Part shown: piece after piece, positions 42,166 through 51,815 of the stretch | How positions within the stretch are numbered: the first letter of the stretch is position 1 | How the letters are laid out: each line of letters begins with the position of its first letter | Assembly: GCA_030159075.1 (NCBI GenBank) | Contig: BROG01000507.1 | Span: forward strand, 372,001 to 436,000 | Source: Atrina japonica | Taxonomy: Eukaryota > Mollusca > Bivalvia > Pterioida > Pinnidae | Reading direction: 5' to 3' | Length of the DNA stretch: 64,000 nucleotides | The notes under the pieces: generated by a model | Databases searched by the model: none | Told to the model about the DNA's origin: nothing | Seen by the model: only the letters and a program-made list of their open reading frames with translations | Made by a program: the position numbers and the translations under genes

Positions 42166-42597
42166 AAGGATATTAAAAGTAAACCAGCATATAAATATTG
42201 AAGATTGAATTTTCTACTTTTTTGTTAAGTTTTGTTTTCTGTTTTTGTTTTGTTTTTTTTTACCAAATTGCACTGGAGTAAATCTTCAAATATGAGAACA
42301 AAATTCAAAATATGTTACTTCTTAGAGAAAAGACAAGTCTCCAGTATGTCTCGTCAGCCTGTCTATGTAGTGGTATTAGAGGTAGAGTTAGTTACATAAC
42401 AGATAAGCTGTTGCTGATTTATTGATGTAATAAATATTTTTAAATTTGACGACATGAATGTCTTGTTGTGGATCTTTCCTTTACCAACTGAGGAAAGCTT
42501 TGTCTACTGTTTCAGACCAAGATTCAGAATGAATCTAGTGAATTTATGAATAATAACAAAATTCCATGTCTTGTGTTTAGAGGAAATTGAGTAATAT
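42166..42597. other. Non-coding gap, nothing recognised
   Basis: AT-rich sequence. Confidence 0.4.
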
Positions 42598-42784
42598 TAC
42601 AGTGAAACTTGTATATAAAGACCTCCCTGGGGATGCAAAAAACCTGTTCTTTATAGGGAGGTGCATGGTCTTTATATAGAGGTTGATTTGTACACAAATT
42701 GTACTATTGGGGATAGCGAAAAACCGTCTTTGTGACCAAGGGGATCTTTATACACAGGTAGTCGCTAGAGCAGGTATTACTGTA
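42598..42784 (+). mobile_element. TACAGTGAAACTTG MITE, copy 1 (187 bp)
   Basis: It begins TACAGTGAAACTTGTATATA and ends GCAGGTATTACTGTA. The interior has GGTTGATTTGTACACAAATT and GTACTATTGGGGATAGCG. TA flanks both ends. Confidence 0.9.
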
Positions 42785-43024
42785 TATGTAAATAATTTTC
42801 AGTTAACTTGAAAAATGTTAAAGGGGAGAGTGTGATATGATATAGTCATGTCTTTGGCATCTGGATAAAAGAAATTAATGGGGTCAATATTTACGGCCGT
42901 CTTCTGTTGCTTATATTACAACAAATCTTGCATACAATAATAATAGTGTTGTAGCAATACATTGATAAAATGATATATTGTTATTTTATTTTTTACAAAA
43001 TGATATAGAGATACAAAAAATAAC

Positions 43025-43206
43025 TACAGTAATACCTGCTTTAGTGGCCACCTGTACATAAAGACCACTTGGTGACAAAAAATGTTTTTGGCTGTCCCTA
43101 ACAGTACCATTTGTGTACAAATCAACCTTTATATAAAGACCACCTCCATATAAAGACTGGTATTGTTGTGTCCCTATGGGGGTCTTTATATACAAGTATC
43201 ACTGTA
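43025..43206 (-). mobile_element. TACAGTGAAACTTG MITE, copy 2 (182 bp), inverted
   Basis: This is the reverse complement of the copy 240 bp upstream, running from TACAGTAATACCTGCTTTAG to TACAAGTATCACTGTA. Together they form an inverted pair inside the intron. Confidence 0.9.
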
Positions 43207-43387
43207 GTGATATTTTCTGGAAAAATCCTGAATTATGTTCGTTCTTTTATTAGAATATCAGTGTGTATTAGTGTCTTCTAAGTGCTGTCAGTAAATTATC
43301 TTTTTGTTTAGAATAAGTTACAGTGTATAAGATGTAAATGATCAGTAGTTCTGCATTCACTGTTTCTGTTTTTGTCACAACTATTTC

Positions 43388-43637
43388 GAGCCGACCTGGC
43401 TCAGTCCATAGTGTGCTCGACTCTTGATTGTGAAATCGTGAGTTCGAGTCCAGTCGGCAGCAGGTTGGTTTCCTGTCTTTCAGATGAGAGAGTAAAAACC
43501 GAGGTCCCGTGTCAAAGTAGGTGTCGGCACGTTAAAGAACCCTCACTGCTCAATGGCTGGAAGTGCACTGGAATTTGGTGATGTCTCCATATGAGTGAAA
43601 GATTCTTGAGTGGGACGTTAAACAACAATAAACAAAC
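43388..43637 (+). mobile_element. SINE-A, nearly full length, about 250 bp
   Basis: A box CTGGCTCAGTCCATAGTG (43396) and B box TGAGTTCGAGTCC (43439) are well kept. The body has TTTCAGATGAGAGAGTAAAA, GTCGGCACGTTAAAGAACCC, and a tail GTTAAACAACAATAAACAAA. A short internal deletion removes the GCATAGGCCAAA part. Confidence 0.92.
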
Positions 43638-43841
43638 ATTGATTGTTTTTTTTCTTTGGAGAGTTGGCATAAATAATGTTAATTCAAAATTATAAAATGA
43701 ATTTGATATTTATTTAGTTTTGCCGTGGTTTGGACTTGTTACTTTACCTGCTCAATATCTGAGGTTAATGTTTTGGTCAACGTTTTGTACTAGCAGGCAG
43801 AAAACATGTACTGATTCATTAATAATCCCAGAATGCTTGTT

Positions 43842-43936
43842 TTAACTCCTTCCCCCTCAAAGCCACATTGGAACTGGTCTATTGAGTCATTGATTTTCAG
43901 AGGAGTCCATGTTTTTTTCAGGGGTTGATGAGTTAA
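43842..43936 (+). mobile_element. TTAA-MITE (90-bp family)
   Basis: It begins TTAACTCCTTCCCCCTCAAA and ends CAGGGGTTGATGAGTTAA, with the core ACTGGTCTATTGAGTCATTG. Confidence 0.85.
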
Positions 43937-43983
43937 ATTAGACATTTTTCTATGCTGTCCAGCTGGAACCTATACTTATTTTT

Positions 43984-44140
43984 GTAACAAAATTTGCCAG
44001 TTGCCAGGCCAAATTGGCCTCGTCCTGGGTACATTGTAATCGGGTTCTCTCCTCCACCATTAAAAAAACTGGCTGCCACCATAAAACTGAAAAATTGTTG
44101 AGTGCATGTGGCATAAAACACCAATGAAATCAAAAATGAA
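43984..44140 (+). mobile_element. SINE-C 3' fragment
   Basis: AAAATTTGCCAGTTGCCAGG, TCTCTCCTCCACCATTAAAA, ACTGAAAAATTGTTGAGTGC and GGCATAAAACACCA match SINE-C. Confidence 0.85.
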
Positions 44141-44645
44141 TTTGTCACTTTAAGAGCACGGTCTTGATCCATGGAAAAATTTACAGCTGTTTTGTCGCAA
44201 ATGTTAAACTAATTACCGATGTTAACTAATCAAATCTAAAAGTTAGTCTTGCTGAAAATGGTTATAGCACTAATTAAATTCCTGATTTCTTTCTTGTGAA
44301 ATTTGCATGAAATATTCTATTTTAATTTACGGCTTTAAGTACTGCTTTTTCCAGATGAATCATACGTTTGACTTTGTTTACCAGACTAATGCATCTTCCG
44401 TCCTCATAGAAATCTGCTCTGTAGAAACCTCCTCCAACAGGAAATTTGAACTTGGTGTAGGATATGTTCTTGGCAGTGTATGATGACGACTTTAACATTT
44501 GTAGGTCAATCTCACTGAATGCATTAAAGTAAAAAGATTATTGAACAAAAGCATGTGGTAGACACTAGATAAGGCCAAATAAAAAAAAAATGATCCAATT
44601 GCATCAAACTCTAGGTAGGGAAGTTGGTATTGCAGTTTTATCAAG
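44141..44645. other. Non-coding gap, nothing recognised
   Basis: AT-rich sequence. Confidence 0.4.
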
Positions 44646-44740
44646 TACAGTCAAACTTGCATTGAAGGCCACCTCTGTATAAAGGACACCTGCTTATAAA
44701 GGTTCCGTAGAGGAGCCTTTATAGACAAGTTTTGACTGTA
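44646..44740. mobile_element. Short palindromic TACAGT MITE, 95 bp
   Basis: It begins TACAGTCAAACTTGCATTG and ends GACAAGTTTTGACTGTA, inverted ends flanked by TA. The middle (TATAAAGGACACCTGCTTAT, AAAGGTTCCGTAGAGGAGCC) shows it is a shortened relative of the 187-bp MITEs. Confidence 0.88.
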
Positions 44741-44837
44741 CTCGTATATTTACCTGCACGCTGGCAAAAGTAGGCTACAACTGTATGTCTTGTGAATACA
44801 TTGGAACATATTGCAGAGATCTTCAACCTATTATATC

Positions 44838-45060
44838 GGGTCAAAATAGGGCCCCATTCCCAATGCAAAAACAATGCATTAATCCCACTTTTGCAGTCAA
44901 AATTTCCCAATTGAAGTCAAATGATGATGAATTTGAAGAGATTCTTGTATTCTCTCATACTTTTACATGTGTGTTTAAAGAGTTCTCAATTTCAATAAAG
45001 TGTTGCTAAAATTCCAATTTCAAATGGCCAAGGCCCCATTCCCAAAACAGTGTGGAAAAC
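44838..45060 (+). repeat. Dispersed repeat, copy 2 (first copy at 13436)
   Basis: GGTCAAAATAGGGCCCCATT, CCCAATTGAAGTCAAATGAT and GGCCAAGGCCCCATTCCCAA match 13436-13675. Confidence 0.75.
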
Positions 45061-45068
45061 CCCTGTAT

Positions 45069-45460
45069 TGTGAGAAACCACCAATCATTTTGCTACTGAA
45101 ATGTGGTCTCAAGGACAGGTGGTCTCACAAAAGAGGTTTTATTTATCTATTGTGATATTCTTGCCCCCCCTTTTCCAGAGTTGTTGCCTTTTTTATTGAG
45201 TTATTGGCCTTTGTTTGTGTTACAGTTTCTTTGTCTCTTAAGTTTCTACGTTTTCAACAGAATTTTATAAAATTTGATACAGTGAAACCTGTCTTCAGAG
45301 ACTATGTCATCTATCACAGAAATGTAGTCTCTTAAGATAGGTGGTCTCTTAAGACCGGTCCTTCTAAGGAGATTTTTTGTAAAGGACTATTTGGCCCAGT
45401 GGTTATCAAAATGTGGCCTCAGAAGACAGGTGGCCTTTATTAAGAGTGATCTCTCAAATA
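45069..45460. mobile_element. CAGTGGAACC-type MITE relicts
   Basis: 45069-45145 carries ACTGAAATGTGGTCTCAAGG and ACAGGTGGTCTCACAAAAGA. From 45278 TACAGTGAAACCTGTCTTCA begins a second relict with TAGGTGGTCTCTTAAGACC. The right end is unclear. Confidence 0.65.
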
Positions 45461-45666
45461 TATTCTAACCAGCTAGAGTAATTCAGTCGTTATATTTTGT
45501 TTATACTTCATTAACCCCTTGGGGACTTACAGATCGGAAGATGGCAGTGTAATTATTCAAGTTAAAAACATTCAATTGTTTGATATCATTTGAATATACT
45601 CATTATATAAAGTGTGGTTACAAGGGGATTTGTATCACTCGCGATGTTTTATCACACATGCACATT

Positions 45667-45732
45667 AAATTGATTTACCGTGTTTTATTTCACACCCTCA
45701 AATTGATTTACCGTGTTTTATTTCACACCCTC
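45667..45732. repeat. Perfect 33-bp tandem duplication, 2 copies
   Basis: AAATTGATTTACCGTGTTTT followed by ATTTCACACCCTC occurs twice in direct succession without a difference, so it is recent. Confidence 0.95.
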
Positions 45733-46860
45733 GGATCCTCTGAGAATTTTACAGATACTGCACAATTACAGTTCTAAGTTAGAATGTTGATATTGATCAT
45801 CGGTCAGCTCCAGGAGCTATAATTAGACATTGTGACCGGTTATTTCTTGATCTCGTTAATAAGATATTAAGTAAGAGTTAAGCCTTGTAGTGTATGTATC
45901 ACAATCTAACGCTTTCATAACTCCCAAAACTCATTTTGCTGGATTCAAAAATCTAGACAGTACTGCAATTAATTCTACCATTCTCATCACATTTTAGACG
46001 TAATGCTAATTTATCGGTCAGAGATTCCGCATTATGTGCACGTCTTCTGCAAACTGGCTGAATGATCTGTCGGAAGTGTATCGCCATGGGGACCATTGGT
46101 AATGCCAACTTGATGACAATACTCGTGTCATGTGTCATCAACCTCGTCCAACAGGAAACAAATCCCTAATCATCAATATACGATTTGAAATAAATGTGAC
46201 CGATCTCTGATTTAAGTTCTGCAAATGAGTTGTAACTTCCCGGAAGTGTTTATACAAAACTAGACTCACATGAGGGCAATGACAATATAATACAGATAGT
46301 TTGCCATTATTTGGGAAACAATATCTGTCTTTTGGGAAATTTACTTTGAAATCTTTTTATGTTATTCTAAGGGTATAAAAAGCTGTAAACTTGTTGTGTT
46401 GTTGCTCTGGGGCATGCTTTAAAATCTTGTTACCAAGGTCTTTTTGATAAATGGAATGAACGGAGTAAATGCGGGAAATGTTTTGACTAAATTACTTAGA
46501 TTTTTTTTCCAAAGATGATGTGAATGTGATTTGGTCTAGAAAATCACAGTAAAATGGAGATTAGAGGAATTAAATACACTAGAAGTTCTCTAGAATGTAA
46601 GATCTATAAGTTAATTATTTTGTATTCAAAACTTTTGCATACTCACTGTATGACCTTTTAAGGTTATCATACTTAAGTGACTAATTGCGATTTCAATCCA
46701 TCTGGCATTCTGCAGTATGCATACAGTCTAAATTTTGAACATTTTTAACTTCTAAAAAACCACAGGCCTAGTATACTTCAGATATGAAGTTTGCCATATT
46801 TGTAGAGAACCAGTTGTTCTTGGCTTAACTGTGAAGCTAGCACATGCCTATGAATTGATG
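45733..46860. other. 1.1 kb of mostly unique intron sequence
   Basis: No coding exon, array or element was recognised. Confidence 0.5.
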
Positions 46861-46864
46861 AGGT

Positions 46865-47165
46865 TTGTCTGTCCATCAATCTGTCAGTCCATCCATTGAT
46901 TTGTCTGTCAGTCCATATTTCTGTCTGTCTGTCAGTCCATCTGTCTGTCCTTTCATATATCTCAGTCTGATCATCTATCTGTCTATCTGTCTGTCCATCC
47001 ATCTGTCAGTCCATCCATTTGTCTGTCAGTCCATATTTCTGTCCTGTCATCTCTGTCTGTTTGATCATCTGTCTGTCTGTCCATTCATTTGACTATGTCC
47101 TGCCATCCATCTGTCTTTATCTGTCAGTCAATCTATCTCTCTCTCTGTCCATCCATCTGTCTTTA
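46865..47165. repeat. Imperfect CTGTC/CCATC simple-sequence region
   Basis: Mixtures of CTGTCTGTC, CAGTCCATC and TGTCCATCCATCTGTC make a degenerate microsatellite about 300 bp long. Open frames on both strands follow from its low complexity. Confidence 0.9.
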
Positions 47166-47320
47166 TGTGTCAACTGTTTGGTATAGCTATTAAATATGTT
47201 TAGCTCTCTGTTTTGAGAAACCGTTGAAACTTACAATTGAAACAAAGTTTGCATGTCTTTGTATTATATAATGGGTTTGAAATACAACGTTTTAAAATTC
47301 CATCAAATCACTTTTTAGCT

Positions 47321-47780
47321 CGCCGGGATGAAAGTCCGGAGAGCTAATGCCATACCCCCAGCGTTGTCATTGGCAACAGCGGCATCTGTAGACAAAGCTT
47401 TAATCTGGCCTATAACTTTTTAACCGCAAGGACAGGGCTCTCACTTTTGACCTAATGACCATCACCTTGGACTTTGAACTACTTTTCAAAAACTTTAACC
47501 TTGGCTGTAGCTTTTAAACCATGAGCGATAGGGCTTTGATATTTCACATATATATATTTCTTATGACCTGAGCTTTCATTTGGTACCTTGACATTTGACC
47601 TAGTGAACTTGACCTTGGACTTTGACTTATTTTTTCAAAATTTTTAATCTGAGCTGAAGAAATAAAAATTTTACCAGTCCTTTGAGCTTAAACCTGACAG
47701 CTGTATGATCAAATATCTATTTTGAAAATTTACACCTATTTCAGCAAGCTTTGTTCTCTTCTGACAGCTCTTGTAAGCAA
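47321..47780 (+). mobile_element. AGCTCGCCGGGATG... dispersed element, single-copy form
   Basis: It begins TAGCTCGCCGGGATGAAAGT and ends TTCTCTTCTGACAGCTCTTG. The interior has CTTTTGACCTAATGACCATC, ACTACTTTTCAAAAACTTTA, and GGTACCTTGACATTTGACCT. The tandem version, inverted, is at 14834-15690. Confidence 0.8.
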
Positions 47781-47819
47781 TTCCATCATTCCAACTTGAA
47801 CAAATATTTCTAACATTCT

Positions 47820-48775
47820 TTAGCAAATCTGTCATATCATCTTTGGTAATTTTGTTGTTTCACCTTTAGTAATTCTGTCATACCGTCATTCAGTAATTCT
47901 GTCTTACCACCTTTAGTCATTCTGTCATTTCATCTTTAGTAATTCTGTCATACCATTTTTAGTTATTCTGTCATATCACCTTTAGTAATTCTATCATACC
48001 ACCTTTTAGTAATTCTCTTATACCACCTTTAGTAATTCTGTCATACCATTTTTAGTAATTCTGTCATACCACCTTTAGTAATTCTGTCATACCATTTTTA
48101 GTAATTTTGTCATATCACCTTTTAGTAATTCTGTCATACCATTTTTAGTAATTCTGACATACTATGTTTAATAATTCGGAAATACCATTTTAGTAATTCT
48201 ATCATATCACCTTTAGTAATTCTGTCATATCACCTTTAGTAATTCTCTCATATCACCTTTAGTAATTCTGTCATACCACCTTTAGTAATTCTGTCATACC
48301 ACCTTTAGTAATTCTGTCATATCACCTTTAGTAATTCTCTCATACCACCTTTAGTAATTCTGTCATACCACCTTTAGTAATTCTGTCATATAATTTTTTA
48401 GTAATTCTGTCTTACCATCTTTTATTAATTCTTTCATACCATTTTTAGTAATTCTGTCATATCACCTTTAGTAATTCTGACATACCATCTTTAGTAATTC
48501 TATCATAACACCTTTAGTAATTCTGTCATATCACCTTTAGTAATTCTGACATACCATCTTTAGTAATTCTATCATAACACCTTTAGTAATTCTGTCATAT
48601 CATTTTTAGTAATTTTTTTCATACCACCTTTAGTAATTCTGTCATACCATTATCAGTAATTCTGTCATATCCTCTTTAGTAATTCTGTCATACCATTTTT
48701 AGTAATTCTTTCATTTCACCTTTAGTAATTCTGTTATATCATTTTTAGTAATTCTTTCATACCACCTGTAGTATT
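47820..48775. repeat. Minisatellite, about 23-24-bp unit, about 40 copies
   Basis: The unit is TTTAGTAATTCTGTCATACC followed by ACC or ATT. Variants TATCACC and TACCATTTT form blocks, including a repeated run around 48440-48600. It begins about 40 bp beyond the end of the preceding dispersed element. Confidence 0.95.
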
Positions 48776-49004
48776 TTTTGTTTCCTACATGTAGGTTGCT
48801 TTTTTTTTTTTTTTTTTCTCCATCTTCTAAATCTGATTGCCAGTCTTAGTATTAGAAAATGATGGATATTAGCATAAATCAGCAAGAATGAAATGAACAG
48901 GCAGATGTAAATAATCATAGGTGAAAAACAAAACTTCAGTCTTATTAAAATACTTGTATTATGACTTCCATTAGAAACTTGCAAAATATTCGAACCCTTT
49001 TTAG
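48776..49004. other. Short gap with a poly-T tract
   Basis: A T-homopolymer of about 19 bases lies near 48801-48819. Nothing else was recognised. Confidence 0.5.
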
Positions 49005-50495
49005 CTCACCTGACTATGTCAGGGTGAGCTTTTGCAATCACTTTGCGTCCGTCGTCCGTCCGTCCGTCCGTCGTTAACTCACTTTCAAAAATCTTCTCCT
49101 CTGAAACCACTGGGCCAAATTGAACCAAACTTGAACTGAGTCGTCACTAGGGTATTTGGTTTCAAATTTGTTATTTTCTATGTCACAGGTCAAACAACAT
49201 GGCCACTGTTGCTAAAAATAGAACATAGGGGGTAAATTGCAGTTTTTGGCCAATAACTCAAAAACCATTACAGATATCAAAAATCTGACAAAGGGTAAAA
49301 GTGATCAGCTTGATGAGATCTACCTGCCATGCAATTTTGAAGAAAATCGGAAAACTCATCTCGGAGTTATAGCCCTTTTTTTTGTAAAATTTTCAAAATT
49401 TTGGCATTTTTAATTTTTTTATTTCAAAAAATGTAGCAGATAGAGGTCAAGTGTAAATTGCAAAAATGTTCAGCATATCAAGATCTACCCACCCTGAAAA
49501 TTTGAAGACAATCCAAAAACCTGTGTAGGAGTTATTGCCCTTTTTTCACAGAATTTTTTCAATTTTTATGTTTTTTCGTCTTCTAACTCCAAAACTATGA
49601 AAGATAGAGGTCGAATGTAAATTGATAAAATGTTTGCCATGATGTGGCGACTTCAAAACCGGTGTTGAAAATTGTTTGTTGACCGCCATTTTCAAAATGG
49701 CCGACAAAAAAGGCGGGAAAATTCAACATTGTTTGATTTCAATGAAATTTGGTTTCCAAATAGATATTGATGTTGCGACTCAAAACCGTTGTTGAAAATT
49801 GTTCCTTGACCGCCATTTTTAGCTCACCTGGCTTTTTGAATCACTTTGCGTCAACAAACATGGCCTCTATGGTGAGGCTTAGTTTAACATTGGATCCCAT
49901 AGGAAAATCATCTTCTCCTCTGAAACCTCTGACACAAATTTAACCAAACTTTACAGGGATGATGTATGCAAGGTCCTTTACAAAGACTGCTCAGTTTGTT
50001 CTGATCCGTCAAAAATCATGGCCACTAGAACGGGGCTTAGTTTAACATTATATAGCCAAAAGAAGACTGCTGTGCTGCACACACTGCAAAGTTTTCGCAG
50101 AACCTTATTCATTCATTCATGAATCCGGTTCCTGACTTGGAAGAAGAACATTGGATCCTATGGGAAAATTACATTTTCATCTTCTCCTCTGAAAACGCTG
50201 AAGCAAATATAACCAAACTTTAGAAGAATGATGTATTGAAGGTCCTTTACAAAGATTGCTCATTTCGTTCCGATCTGTCAAAACCATGGCCGCCAGGGCT
50301 GGGCTTAGTTTATCATTGGACCCTATGGGAAAATCACATTTTCATTTTCTCCTCTGAAACCACTGAAGCAAATTCAACCAAACTTTACAGGATTTATGTA
50401 TGGAAGGTCCTTTACAAAAAATTGCTCGGTTCGTCTGATCTTCTCAAGCAAATAACCAGGTGAGCGATACAGGCTCTTGAGAGCCTCTTGTTTTA
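49005..50495 (+). mobile_element. Family D elements (AGCTCACCTG), two copies in series
   Basis: The first copy opens AGCTCACCTGACTATGTCAG with GGTGAGCT (itself a hairpin) and (CCGT)n at 49048-49075. A second opens AGCTCACCTGGCTTTTTGAA at 49819. In the second, CTTCTCCTCTGAAACC and ACCAAACTTTACAGG recur three times at about 170-bp spacing. It ends CCAGGTGAGCGATACAGGCT. No long open frame is present. Confidence 0.75.
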
Positions 50496-50606
50496 ACTTG
50501 GTCTTGGTAACTTATTGATAGAGTTAATACTATCTACTGAGTTGCATTAAATTTCCTTTGGCAGCAAACTAGTTTCTACATTTTTTTCAGTAGAATTGAA
50601 TGTAAT

Positions 50607-50798
50607 TACAGTGAAACTTGTATACAATGACCTCATTAGGGACACAACAAGACCAGTCTTTATAAGGAGGTGGTCTTTATATAGAGGTTGATTTGTACAC
50701 AAATGGTACTATTGTTAGTTGGGAACAGCCAAAAAACAGTCTTTGTGACCTGAGGTGGTCTTTATACACAGGTGGTTGCTAAAGCAGGTTTTACTGTA
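50607..50798 (+). mobile_element. TACAGTGAAACTTG MITE, copy 3 (192 bp), next to exon 2
   Basis: It begins TACAGTGAAACTTGTATACA and ends GCAGGTTTTACTGTA. Its right end lies 70 bp upstream of the exon 2 acceptor, so the branch region is within or just beyond it. Confidence 0.9.
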
Positions 50799-50868
50799 TT
50801 TGAAATGAATGAATTTTTTTTTATACTTGACTCTTTTGGTGACTCTCTTTTCTATGTATTCTGAACAG

Positions 50869-51003
50869 TGTCAACCAGGACTTGGGACCAAAGTGCTGTA
50901 CGAGCTACTGTATACAGAACCGACAAAGATGATGGTACTGACAGGGTGCTCCATTGTATCCACATTTGTTGCTCAAGCTGCTAAAATGTGGAACTTAATT
51001 GTG
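50869..51003 (+). CDS. GABBR1: GABA-B receptor subunit 1-like, second coding exon
   Basis: This 135-bp exon encodes 45 residues of the Venus-flytrap ligand-binding domain, running directly on from the first exon. The acceptor follows a pyrimidine-rich tract ending TTCTGAACAG, and the donor is GTG|GTATGT. Both junctions are phase 0, so the exon is a symmetric cassette. Key blocks are CQPGLGTKVLYELLY, GCSIVSTFVAQAAK and MWNLIV. The Ser codon at 50950-50952 matches Ser130 of human GABA-B1b, a GABA contact. The two Cys residues match the Cys103-Cys129 disulfide pair. Length and order agree residue for residue with the human segment, with no gap. The next expected block (a SYGSSSP-like motif with the Ser153 contact) was not found in the remaining 13 kb, so it lies beyond the window. 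Confidence 0.95.
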
Positions 51004-51409
51004 GTATGTAGTTTTTCTTTAATGCAATTTTGGTCCCCTTTCTTCAGAAATAGGATATCCCTGCCATTGTGTTAGTTTGTGATTCGTTATTACTACTGAG
51101 TTTTGTTCTGCTGTTGTTGTTCTATTCGTTTGTTTGTTCTTTTTCACTATTGGCCTTTCAGCAGTTGTTTTAGTTGATAGCTTCATTACTACTTAGTTGA
51201 AATGATATTTGATTTTGAATATTGATAGCAAGTACTAAATGCAAATCGTTTTCTAAACCGACTGTTTTCAGTACTTTCAAAGTTATAAAGTTATATTCTG
51301 TCAAAACTGATTTTAACAGCAGCACTTTTTGACAGGGTTATGCCCCTTTATGTGAAAGACATTGAACAAAACTTTATGTAATATATTGCCCGGGTTTACT
51401 AATACAATG

Positions 51410-51586
51410 TACAGTGAAACCTAACAATTAACACCACCAGACTAACTCAAAGTGGTCTGATTAGTGAGGTGTTCTCTCTAGTGAAATTTTGTACTTTTTG
51501 CATATATATCAGAAGACTAGAAACATATGGTCTGAAACGTGAGGTGATATCCTTTGCAAGGTGGTCTTAGGAGAGTTTCCACTGTA
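51410..51586 (-). mobile_element. CAGTGGAACC-type MITE, compact 177-bp copy
   Basis: It begins TACAGTGAAACCTAACAATT and ends GAGAGTTTCCACTGTA. ACTCAAAGTGGTCTGATTAG then TGAGGTGTT shows it is the reverse of 34241-34422. No internal amplification is present. Confidence 0.9.
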
Positions 51587-51669
51587 CTCATTTTTCAGTG
51601 TATTGTTTAATAACTTTGTGTGAAGTGGCCATACTGTATGAGGTTGTGCCCCTGAAATGATTTCCTTGA

Positions 51670-51815
51670 AGGCCTTTTAAGGTCACCTGAGCCAAAAGCT
51701 CATGACGACATTATGCCAGCATCTTTTGTGTGTCGATGTCTCTTGTTAACTTTTAATCATCTTCTTAAGAACCTATTGGCCAAATTTAACCAAACTTGCT
51801 AGGGAGGATTCCCAG
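51670..51815 (+). mobile_element. Family D fragment
   Basis: GGTCACCTGAGCCAAAAGCT, TAACTTTTAATCATCTTCTT and CCAAATTTAACCAAACTTGC match family D. It abuts the 50-bp array. Confidence 0.75.

Larger units (their letters stand above)
5577..50868 (+). other. GABBR1: Intron 1 of the GABA-B receptor gene (45,292 bp)
   Basis: It is bounded by donor GTAAGA at 5577 and a pyrimidine-rich acceptor ending TTCTGAACAG at 50868. It is phase 0. No coding exon was recognised inside it. It is filled with minisatellites, SINEs and MITEs that are listed one by one. Confidence 0.9.

Noticed and set aside
46778..47092. Open frames on both strands rich in Thr/Asp/Arg or Ser/Cys/Val
   Set aside because: Low-complexity CTGTC/CCATC simple repeat explains both.
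49680..49760. CCATTTTCAAAATGGCC palindrome as a regulatory site
   Set aside because: It lies inside a family D repeat and recurs with it, so there is no reason to treat it as a specific site.
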